Assembly (NCBI GenBank): GCA_002314195.1
Contig: DCCQ01000098.1
Location: 1,886-15,821 of the forward strand
Direction of reading: 5' to 3'
Source: Bacteroidales bacterium UBA1077
GTDB lineage: Bacteria; Bacteroidota; Bacteroidia; Bacteroidales; UBA932
Length of the DNA: 13,936 nucleotides
Shown: piece after piece, positions 8,161 to 13,936 of the stretch
Numbering within the stretch: the first letter of the stretch is position 1
Layout of the letters: each line of letters begins with the position of its first letter
The notes under the pieces: model-generated
What the model was told of the DNA's origin: nothing
The model's database searches: none
Seen by the model: only the letters and a program-made list of their open reading frames with translations
Position numbers and translations under genes: made by a program

Positions 8161-8306
8161 GCCACCGGGCCTGTCGAGACCGGCTGTTTGCAACCCACAG
8201 GCACGGGAGGATGCCTGTGGGTGGGTTGAGAGGCCGATTCGTGTGTCTGACCCTATCCCCCAGCAAGGGGGTCAGCCACAACGACCTGCCTCTGACGACT
8301 GTCAGA
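8161..8306. other. GC-rich cluster of hairpins inside the element
   Basis: A perfect 11-bp inverted repeat (8193-8203 with 8212-8222, 8-nt loop) is enclosed by a further pair, ggcct at 8168-8172 with aggcc at 8231-8235. Next come ccccc/ggggg at 8257-8261 and 8267-8271, and tctgac/gtcaga at 8291-8296 and 8301-8306. No T-tract follows any of them, so they do not look like ordinary terminators. I find no convincing protein in any frame. It could be a structured element or decayed IS sequence. Confidence 0.4.
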
Positions 8307-8355
8307 AGCACATCACTGTGTCAGTGGTTTGAAACGCATAAGGTAGCATCCGAAG

Positions 8356-8418
8356 AAGTACGTGTTGACGTAAGTATCGTATGCTTACGTTAAAGTACAT
8401 GTTGACAAAGTAATATGC
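8356..8418. repeat. Imperfect tandem repeat enclosing a palindrome
   Basis: Two copies of AAGTACRTGTTGAC lie at 8356-8369 and 8393-8406. Each is followed by a similar AAGTA...TATGC tail, ending at 8384 and 8418. The first copy runs into a palindrome with 7-bp arms, acgtaag (8368-8374) and cttacgt (8384-8390). It lies between the transposase stop and the left element end, in otherwise non-coding sequence. Confidence 0.55.
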
Positions 8419-8481
8419 AACTGGCACAGCTGAGATGCCGGTCGCATTGTCTTTATAGAAGGGAGATGTCCTCGAGAGTTA

Positions 8482-8817
8482 CTATGCTTGGGCTGAGTGA
8501 GCGGTGGCATAGTTGCCAGAGAGCAGGTCGGTTTGCTCCTTTCTGTCTAGCCCGTATTCCGGGATGCGGAGGAGGACATCTTCAAGTCATGTCCGTTCAT
8601 CACGCAATGAGCCTTGCAGGTGGAGGCCATCATGGAATAGACCACCGCGGCTCTCTGTGCGGCCTAGTCGTCTCTACAGAACAGGTAGTTCTTGCGCCCT
8701 TATGTTGTACACCACATAAGCGCCCGATGGCCAAGGGCCTGATGCTGTTTTCCCGTCTATCTTGTAGCGGCCATCGGTGACATAGAGGGACGGTTTTTTC
8801 AGGATCTCCTTGACCGA
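8482..8817 (-). pseudogene. IS66-family transposase, C-terminal fragment (broken)
   Basis: Fragments of an IS66 transposase C-terminus can be read in order on the minus strand across several frames. They are YVTDGRYKID (near 8755-8784), ENSIRPLAIGR (8720-8752), KNYLFCRDD then a stop codon at 8664-8666, AAQRAAVVYSMMAS (near 8622-8663), and DVLLRIPEYGLDRK through to SGNYATAHSAQA with a stop at 8482-8484. These match the family text DGRY-x-IDNN-x-x-ENSIRPLA-x-GRKNYLF and the C-terminal element that follows. The reading frame is destroyed by a frameshift near 8752-8754, a 26-bp insertion at 8694-8725, the in-frame stop and at least one further frameshift before 8580. The catalytic DDE region is absent. 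An upstream piece, LTRKQIEEIRAACLEQ (near 8823-8870), may belong to another ORF of the element; I do not recognise it. Confidence 0.8.
8694..8725. repeat. 26-bp palindromic insertion with 6-bp flanking direct repeat
   Basis: GCGCCC occurs at 8694-8699 and again at 8720-8725. Between them is a 20-bp near-palindrome with arms TTATGT (8700-8705) and ACATAA (8714-8719). The surrounding transposase text shows that only one GCGCCC is ancestral: on the minus strand GGGCGC-AAGAAC encodes the conserved G-R-K-N. The extra 26 bp shift the frame. Confidence 0.75.
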
Positions 8818-8871
8818 CTATCTTTGCTCCAGACACGCGGCCCGGATCTCTTCGATTTGTTTGCGTGTAAG

Positions 8872-8945
8872 TATGATTTTGATTTTTTCGGCAAAGGTAT
8901 GCCACGCTGGAGACAGATAACTGTCGTGCTTTGTCGGATGCTTAC
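8872..8945 (-). repeat. Right inverted repeat of the IS66-like element
   Basis: Read on the minus strand it starts GTAAGCATCCGAC and is the partner of 8075-8147. It contains TACCTTTG at 8892-8899, a -7-like box oriented into the element and therefore a possible remnant of the transposase-operon promoter. The left arm has TGACTTTG at the same place. Confidence 0.8.
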
Positions 8946-8953
8946 TTTGAGGC

Positions 8954-8981
8954 TTAGAGCTTGTCTTCGGACAGTCTCTAA
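8954..8981. other. Hairpin with UUCG loop (plus strand)
   Basis: Twelve-base arms at 8954-8965 and 8970-8981 pair around ttcg with one mismatch and one G-T pair. Read as plus-strand RNA this is a C(UUCG)G tetraloop; as minus-strand RNA the loop is CGAA. It lies just outside the IS66-like element and downstream of the susD 2 terminator candidate. No T-run follows on either strand. Confidence 0.4.
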
Positions 8982-8991
8982 ACATAAGAAC

Positions 8992-9016
8992 CCCCTGAAG
9001 TCAATGGCTTCCGGGG
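8992..9016 (-). terminator. Probable terminator of the susC 2-susD 2 operon
   Basis: On the minus strand CCCC-G-GAAG pairs with CTTC-A-GGGG around a 7-nt loop with one internal mismatch. It is followed by GTTCTTATGTTT, which is T-rich but interrupted. It lies 22 bases beyond the susD 2 stop codon. It is weaker than the terminator after susD 1. Confidence 0.5.
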
Positions 9017-9037
9017 ATCTGTCATATTTAATAACCG

Positions 9038-10624
9038 CTACAACGTTGGAGGAGTACATTGAGCGTCTGTCAAGACTCCTTTCTTGTTGTCAGCGACATC
9101 CCACCAAACTCTGTTGCTGGTGTTGTCCTCTCCACCTGAAAGTTGCTTGACGGCCTCAAGGTAGTTGTCCTTGTTGTAGGCGATGTCTGTGTCTGAGTAG
9201 TAACCTATGCGGTAAGGATAATGAGTGTTGCCGAGTGTCACCGCTCCCGGTCCGACCGGAAGGTAAGGAATGTCAAGCCTTCTCCAGTCAGACCAGACTT
9301 CCACACCGTCGGACAGATAGCCCGCGATCCAGCGTTGTATGGCAATCTGTTCCAGTCCTTTTGAAGGAGTGTAGGCCACAGCTTCCGAGCGGACATATTC
9401 ATCAGCTCCGGATGCTCCCCATTGCTCAAAGGAAGCCTTGATTCCTTTCTCGTACAGGCTTTTGGCATCGGCTGAAATCCATCCTCTGTAGGCCGCCTCG
9501 GCTTCTGTCAGAAGCACACGCGCTGCCGGAATCACCGGGAAAGTGGCGTCAACAGCCAACATCTTGCTGCTGATGCTGCAGCAGGTGGTGCTGAACGCAG
9601 AGACAGCGTTGTTGTCAGAGAGGCCGAACGGAACTCCGTAGAAAGAGCTGTGCTTGTCCCTTGGAAATTTTGCCTCATCGCGTGCGCCTTTGTAGCCCTC
9701 GATGTCGAAGTATTCAAACATTCTGTTGTCCTTCAATGACTTCATCTGCTCGACTATGAAGTAATTTGGCACCTGGTTGAATCCTGCTGCGGAGTAATCC
9801 GGTGAACACCAGAAGTAGAGGCGGTTCCATGTCAGGTCATCGAAGCTGTAGTAGAACGTGTCGGAAGCTGTTTCCATGCCACCGTCGTTGTAGGCTGCCG
9901 CGAATCTTGACTTTCCTACTGACGGGGCGACATCGCAGAGCTTTATGGCAAGAAGCATGCGCAGCGAAGCGTTAAGTTTCTTCCATTTCGCGATGTCTCC
10001 GTTGTAGATGATGTCAGCTGAGGTAAGGCTCTCGCTCTGGTCAAACTGCTTGAATGCCTCTGACAGAGATTCGTCTAGTTGGGTATAGACAGATTCCTGA
10101 GAGTCATAGGCAGGTTTCCAATTGTCATCGGACGCACCTTTGAATGCCTCGGAAAGGACGATTGGCCCGTAGATGTCGGTGAGTGACATGTAGTAATATG
10201 CCGCCAAGGTCTTCGCTGCCGCTATCTGGTTGGCGTTTGAGCCGAAAGACTTCACGTTGGGCTGGTCTTTCTGAGTCTCGTCCTCGTTCATCTGCACAAT
10301 CATGTTGAGGTTTTTAAGCGGGTACAGGTAAATATATCTGACATCGCTATACTGTACGGTGGTTCCAAGCGGTCCGTATTGGTTGTTCTTGGACTCCGAC
10401 AGATAACCGGTCCACTCCTGCTGCCAAGGGTCGTAGCCGTTCTCAGTGTTGCCAAGGATGAAAAAATGGACATACTGGCAGGCACGGCTGAACAGGTATT
10501 CGGTGTAGGCCGTTGAAGGCTTGTTCGGGTTTTTGTTGATGTCCCCGAAATCAGTGACATCGCATGATGACAAAGTTGTGGCAAAAGCCGTGGCAGTTAA
10601 CAATATCTTCTTTAAGGTTTTCAT
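9038..10624 (-). CDS. SusD-like_2-type outer-membrane nutrient-binding lipoprotein (pair 2)
   Basis: This is the surface-exposed substrate-binding partner of the susC 2 porin. The signal peptide MKTLKKILLTATAFATTLSSC has lipobox LSSC with the lipidated cysteine at residue 21; the next residues, DVTDFGDINKNPN, are typical of the SusD-like_2 group (PF12771). Other landmarks are AAAKTLAAYYYMSLTDIYGP, KWKKLNASLRMLLAIKLC, LLTEAEAAYRGW, an I-A-I-Q-R-W segment and a late RVWWDV. This sets it apart from the RagB-type SusD of pair 1. The protein continues 18 residues past WWDV, where relatives often stop. The start at 10624 (528 aa) is chosen because AGGAG at 10634-10638 lies 9 nt before it, whereas the ATG at 10631-10633 directly abuts that AGGAG. 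It is separated from susC 2 by 19 bases, so the two are co-transcribed. The ligand is unknown. Confidence 0.93.
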   Translation of the reverse strand: MKTLKKILLTATAFATTLSSCDVTDFGDINKNPNKPSTAYTEYLFSRACQYVHFFILGNTENGYDPWQQEWTGYLSESKNNQYGPLGTTVQYSDVRYIYLYPLKNLNMIVQMNEDETQKDQPNVKSFGSNANQIAAAKTLAAYYYMSLTDIYGPIVLSEAFKGASDDNWKPAYDSQESVYTQLDESLSEAFKQFDQSESLTSADIIYNGDIAKWKKLNASLRMLLAIKLCDVAPSVGKSRFAAAYNDGGMETASDTFYYSFDDLTWNRLYFWCSPDYSAAGFNQVPNYFIVEQMKSLKDNRMFEYFDIEGYKGARDEAKFPRDKHSSFYGVPFGLSDNNAVSAFSTTCCSISSKMLAVDATFPVIPAARVLLTEAEAAYRGWISADAKSLYEKGIKASFEQWGASGADEYVRSEAVAYTPSKGLEQIAIQRWIAGYLSDGVEVWSDWRRLDIPYLPVGPGAVTLGNTHYPYRIGYYSDTDIAYNKDNYLEAVKQLSGGEDNTSNRVWWDVADNKKGVLTDAQCTPPTL

Positions 10625-10633
10625 AATGTTCAT

Positions 10634-10638
10634 CTCCT
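10634..10638 (-). promoter_or_regulatory. Ribosome binding site of susD 2
   Basis: The minus strand reads AGGAG, followed by nine bases and then the ATG at 10622-10624. It lies only a few bases after the susC 2 stop codon, which suits coupled translation. It decides the susD 2 start, because the in-frame ATG at 10631-10633 has no spacer. This is the only clear Shine-Dalgarno sequence in the window. Confidence 0.65.
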
Positions 10639-10643
10639 ATGCT

Positions 10644-13600
10644 TTAGAAAGTAAGATTGACAGTGAATCCAAATGATCTGGTTGACAGGGCCTGGCCTCC
10701 TTCAAGATAGTTGTACTCCACTCCAGCGATCTCTGAAGGGTCAATGTTAGGGCATGCCGAGTAGATCAGCCAAGGGTTGGTGGCGACAAACGCGACGCTG
10801 GCCTTGCTCAGGCCTATTCCCAGACTCTTCAGAACCTTGCCCGGAATCTCATAGCCGACTGAGAGTTCGCGTAGTTTTACGTAGGTCTTGTCGTAAACCC
10901 AGTTGTCACAGTTGAAATAGGCGAGATAGTGGTAGTACCTGTAGGCATCAACGTAGCCGGAAAGCGGATTGCCGTCGCTGTCAACTCCTTCCATATAGAC
11001 ACCTCCGCCTACAGCCACTGGTTCACGCTCGTTCACGCCACGGTTGTTGACCTTTGCTGTGGATGCGAGGACACCTGATCCGTTTCCCCACATATTCGTC
11101 CACGAAACAAGCTGGCCTCCGATTGAGAAGTCAAGTGATGCATTGAATGTGAGGTTCTTGTACCTGAAAGAAGTTGAGAATCCTCCGGTGAGATCCGGCT
11201 GGACGTTGCCTACTTCCTTCTCTACACCCCTCTCCCAAGTCGGTCTGACATCGCCCCACTCAGCGCTGCCTTTCTGGAGTATCGGTTTGCCTTCATCATT
11301 GGTGGCCCAACGTGAACCAGAACTGATGACACCGATAGGTTTCCCTTCGATGGCCTTCAAGTACCAGGCATCGTAGAACTTTGTCCAGTAGATTGTGTAC
11401 TCGGTCTGGTCCGGAGCTAGGCGGATTAGCTTGTTGTTGTTCTTCGCGATGTTCCCGGAGAGTGTCCACTCGAAGTCGCGGGTGCGGACAGGAGTGCCGC
11501 CAAGCATGACTTCGAGGCCCTGGTTCCGTACCATGCCGGCGTTCAATTTCCTGTAAAGATAACCAGATTGAGGCAGAACGTTCGCTGAGATGATGTCGTT
11601 TTTGGTGTCTTTGCGATAGAAGTTGATGTCTCCGAACAGTCTGTTGCCGAATAACTTGAACTCGGTTCCGACCTCGTAGGAGGTGGAGATTGTAGGCTTG
11701 ATCGCAGAGTTGACCTGGGTGGTCGGTTCGTACATGGTAGTGAGGCCGTGGGCCTTGGTTCCGACTTCGTAGTAAGGATAGATGTTATAAGCGTCGAGCG
11801 TTGATCCCACCTGGGCGACAGATCCTCTGATTTTCCAGAAGTTGAGCCAGTCGGCGTCAATCATCTTGCTTGCCATGAAAGACACGGATCCACCACCGTA
11901 GAGGAAAGAGTTGTTTCCGTTCGCAAGGCGTGAGTCGATGTCGTAGCGGAGCGATCCGTCGAGATAGACAAGATCATCCCAGCCCACGGTCGCGGTGCCG
12001 AAGAATGAACGAGTCTTGAAATGAGTCTCGCTGTTTTCTGTACTGTAGGTGCTTGCAGACGCGGCTAGATTGTAGTAGCCAGGTACTGACAGCCCACCGT
12101 TTGTCTCGCTGTTGAGGTAGTAGTAGTCGTACTTTCTGGTCTCCGCGAAGGCCGCAGTTTCGACTGACAGGCGGTTGTCGAGATAATGTTCTCCCCATGT
12201 GGCGTAAGCCTGTGCTGTGAAGTCATTGCTTTGCGAGTGGTAGGTGCTGAAGTAAGGGTCGAACACCGTGGAGCCATTTCCGTGCTTCGCTTCGTAACGT
12301 TTGGCCGTTATGTTGTTGTTGATCCTGACTCCGACACGGACATTGTGCGGCAGCAGAGAATAGACATCCGCTGTGACAAGATGGTAGTTGTCGTATTTGA
12401 AGTTGTTGAAGTTGTACAACGTACCATAAGGGTTGTCGTGGTAGTTGGCGGCCAGATTGTCAGGGCCGACAATGTTCCACGTCCTCCATGTCCCGTCAGG
12501 CCTTTCCCAGTCCTTCAGTTCCTTTAGATCCACGTTGGTCTGTCCCCACTGGGTGTACTCACAGACGATATTTCCCGCCTCTGAATATCCTTCCGTGGCT
12601 GCGTTCTGCGTCTTGCGGTAGCGGTAGCGGTAGGCAACATCAGCATTGAGCCAAGTTGTGGGTTTGAAAGAAGAAGTGATGCTGAATGAACGACGTGTGG
12701 CCTTGGAGTTGTACATGATTCCTTGGCGCTCGACATTGTTGAATGCCACACGCGTTCTGAATCCATTCCCGGCCTTGGAGAAAGCCACGTTGGTGTTGTT
12801 TGTCCAAGCAGCCCTTGTGAGGTCGCGCAGGTCAAGACGTGCCTCCCATGTGTCTGCCTTGCCGTACTTGTCGGAGGTTGGATCCCATGAAAGACCAGAG
12901 CGGACAAGTGTCGTTCCATCGTAGCGAGGTCCCCAGTTCTCATCGTTTGCATTGTCAAGAAGATAGGATCCGTCGTCCAACCTTTCCAAGAGTGTGGTTG
13001 GAGACGTCCAATCTGTCGCATAAGGATCGGATGATGCTGCCGCGGCTCCCGTGACGCTTGCAGCACTGGAACCGCCACCGTAAAGTTTGTTGAGGTCTAG
13101 ATGGTTGTAGTAAGTCTCCACAGACGTTGTAGAGGAGAATTCGAGAGAACTGCGGCCATCGGCTGCTTTCTTTGTCGTCACGATGACAGCTCCGTTCGCT
13201 CCACGAGAACCGTAAAGGGCTGTTGCTGAAGGGCCTTTCAAGATGTTGATGCTCTCCACATCGTCCATGTTCACGGATTCTCTGGAGACAATCGCCCCAT
13301 CGACAACGTAGATTGGCTCGCTTCCCTGCGCATTGCTGTAGGACGTGGCTCCGCGCAAGACGATCTTACCTTCGTCGAAGGTAGATCCACCGGCTCCCCA
13401 GAATTGTGCTCCAGCGACCTTTCCGGCCAGAGAGTTTCCAAGATCTGCGCTGTGCACTGCGGTAAGTTCCTTTGCGGACACGGTCTGTGCTGAGTAACCA
13501 ATCGCTTTCTGTTTTCTGGTCAGTCCTTGTGCGGTGACCACCACTTCTTCAAGCAGTTCAGTGTCAGCGGACAAAGTGGCGTCAACCACTCTGTCGGCTG

Positions 13601-13853
13601 TTTTCTTAAGATCCTGCATGCCTATGCAGGAGAAAATCAGAGTGCTTCCAGTCGGAACATTCTTAAGAACGTACTGCCCTGAGACATCGGTGACAGTACC
13701 ATTAGTCGTACCTTGTACGAACACTGATGCTCCCACGACCGGGAGTCCGTCTTCCGCAGAAGTGACCGTTCCTTTGACGGTGATGTTCTGCGCGAACACC
13801 GTGCTGATGCTTAAGCATAGGCTCAGCAACAATGAAAACATTTTTTTACTCAT
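10644..13853 (-). CDS. SusC/RagA-family TonB-dependent outer-membrane transporter (pair 2)
   Basis: The protein has 1069 aa and a complete SusC-type architecture. It has a signal peptide MSKKMFSLLLSLCLSISTVFA with cleavage before Q22, a carboxypeptidase-D-regulatory-like domain (about 23-97), a TonB-box-like segment EEVVVTAQG (about 102-110), a plug domain with the signature SINILKGPSATALYGSRGAN, and a barrel ending in the canonical FTVNLTF with a terminal aromatic residue. It would import the ligand captured by the SusD encoded immediately downstream. It differs clearly from susC 1 outside family motifs, so the two pairs probably take up different substrates. The start is supported by the signal peptide and by the leader shared with susC 1. 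No FecR-like anti-sigma gene, hybrid two-component gene or enzyme is seen next to it, although the upstream neighbour lies outside the window. Confidence 0.95.
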   Translation of the reverse strand: MSKKMFSLLLSLCLSISTVFAQNITVKGTVTSAEDGLPVVGASVFVQGTTNGTVTDVSGQYVLKNVPTGSTLIFSCIGMQDLKKTADRVVDATLSADTELLEEVVVTAQGLTRKQKAIGYSAQTVSAKELTAVHSADLGNSLAGKVAGAQFWGAGGSTFDEGKIVLRGATSYSNAQGSEPIYVVDGAIVSRESVNMDDVESINILKGPSATALYGSRGANGAVIVTTKKAADGRSSLEFSSTTSVETYYNHLDLNKLYGGGSSAASVTGAAAASSDPYATDWTSPTTLLERLDDGSYLLDNANDENWGPRYDGTTLVRSGLSWDPTSDKYGKADTWEARLDLRDLTRAAWTNNTNVAFSKAGNGFRTRVAFNNVERQGIMYNSKATRRSFSITSSFKPTTWLNADVAYRYRYRKTQNAATEGYSEAGNIVCEYTQWGQTNVDLKELKDWERPDGTWRTWNIVGPDNLAANYHDNPYGTLYNFNNFKYDNYHLVTADVYSLLPHNVRVGVRINNNITAKRYEAKHGNGSTVFDPYFSTYHSQSNDFTAQAYATWGEHYLDNRLSVETAAFAETRKYDYYYLNSETNGGLSVPGYYNLAASASTYSTENSETHFKTRSFFGTATVGWDDLVYLDGSLRYDIDSRLANGNNSFLYGGGSVSFMASKMIDADWLNFWKIRGSVAQVGSTLDAYNIYPYYEVGTKAHGLTTMYEPTTQVNSAIKPTISTSYEVGTEFKLFGNRLFGDINFYRKDTKNDIISANVLPQSGYLYRKLNAGMVRNQGLEVMLGGTPVRTRDFEWTLSGNIAKNNNKLIRLAPDQTEYTIYWTKFYDAWYLKAIEGKPIGVISSGSRWATNDEGKPILQKGSAEWGDVRPTWERGVEKEVGNVQPDLTGGFSTSFRYKNLTFNASLDFSIGGQLVSWTNMWGNGSGVLASTAKVNNRGVNEREPVAVGGGVYMEGVDSDGNPLSGYVDAYRYYHYLAYFNCDNWVYDKTYVKLRELSVGYEIPGKVLKSLGIGLSKASVAFVATNPWLIYSACPNIDPSEIAGVEYNYLEGGQALSTRSFGFTVNLTF

Positions 13854-13863
13854 AAGCCTAAAA
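13842..13863 (-). promoter_or_regulatory. Start-region sequence of susC 2 shared with susC 1
   Basis: This is the counterpart of 6387-6408, with 20 of 22 positions identical, running from TTTTAGGCTT through ATGAGT into six As. AGG lies 3 nt before the ATG, too close to be a strong Shine-Dalgarno site. Confidence 0.4.
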
Positions 13864-13936
13864 TTAATTTAGTTATTAGGGTGTTAAGTTAATTGAATAT
13901 TTATAGTCACTGTTTTCGCCCATTTACGGGTTCAGT
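13864..13936 (-). other. Upstream region of susC 2
   Basis: This AT-rich sequence should hold the operon leader and possibly its promoter. I found no TAnnTTTG box within these bases, so the promoter is probably further upstream, outside the window. Confidence 0.35.

Larger units (their letters stand above)
8075..8945 (-). mobile_element. Degenerate IS66-family insertion element
   Basis: The ends form a long imperfect inverted repeat: 8075-8147 read forward and 8872-8945 read on the opposite strand match at 59 of 74 aligned positions by my hand count. The outermost bases are GTGAGCATCCGA and GTAAGCATCCGA. IS66-family ends characteristically start GTAA. The interior carries a broken IS66 transposase C-terminus on the minus strand. 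At 871 bp it is much shorter than a full IS66 element (about 2.5 kb), so most of the coding region has been lost. The 8 bases flanking each end (aacttttc and tttgaggc) do not match, so no target-site duplication survives. The exact boundaries are uncertain because further end-like motifs lie inside. Confidence 0.7.

Noticed and set aside
8120..8393. Small plus-strand open frames left of the transposase remnant
   Set aside because: The sequence is dominated by inverted repeats, the frames have no family resemblance, and part of it is the element's terminal repeat.
8819..8826. TATCTTTG on the plus strand as a promoter
   Set aside because: It matches TAnnTTTG, but no plus-strand gene lies downstream; it is inside the transposase remnant and is likely chance.
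8630..8905. Minus-strand open frame of 91 codons as a gene
   Set aside because: It joins different frames of the broken IS66 transposase through the frameshift near 8753 and the 26-bp insertion. The family motifs lie in shifted frames, so it is a by-product of decay.
8067..8953. 8-bp target-site duplication around the IS66-like element
   Set aside because: The flanks aacttttc (8067-8074) and tttgaggc (8946-8953) do not match, so no duplication can be claimed.
1..13936. CRISPR array, tRNA or rRNA genes
   Set aside because: No regularly spaced repeat array was seen, and no tRNA cloverleaf or rRNA-like sequence was recognised by eye on either strand.

Overview
The window looks like a Bacteroidota chromosome segment, most likely from the order Bacteroidales; the genus cannot be told from the sequence. 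Three things point there: two complete SusC/SusD outer-membrane uptake pairs, Bacteroidota-type -7 boxes (TAnnTTTG), and a SusC/RagA-type signature in both porins. Every intact gene lies on the minus strand, so transcription runs from high to low coordinates.

Layout in transcription order: susC-like 2 (10644-13853) and susD-like 2 (9038-10624) form a tight pair. A gene-free stretch of about 1 kb follows (8063-9037). It holds a terminator-like hairpin and then a decayed IS66-family insertion element (about 8075-8945) with inverted ends of about 73 bp and a broken transposase C-terminus. Next is an intact AAA-ATPase/PD-(D/E)XK nuclease-like gene (6485-8026). A second, different susC/susD pair follows (susC 3216-6398, susD 1538-3187), closed by a strong hairpin terminator (1477-1518). 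A second copy of the AAA-ATPase/PD-(D/E)XK gene (1-1334) then runs off the left edge of the window.

Each SusC/SusD pair would form a TonB-dependent outer-membrane transporter with a surface lipoprotein lid that captures and imports a nutrient, usually a glycan or peptide. No glycoside hydrolase, sulfatase, peptidase or regulator is present, so the substrates are unknown. The two SusD proteins belong to different subfamilies, so the pairs are not recent tandem duplicates. The two ATPase genes, in contrast, are clear paralogues: no indel over the shared 444 residues, a 59-bp identical block over the start codon and promoter, and strongly uneven divergence elsewhere.

The points most worth a second look are the repeated SusCD-then-ATPase arrangement, the mosaic divergence of the ATPase copies, and the IS66 remnant. 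The remnant has nested end-like motifs and a 26-bp palindromic insertion flanked by a 6-bp direct repeat.
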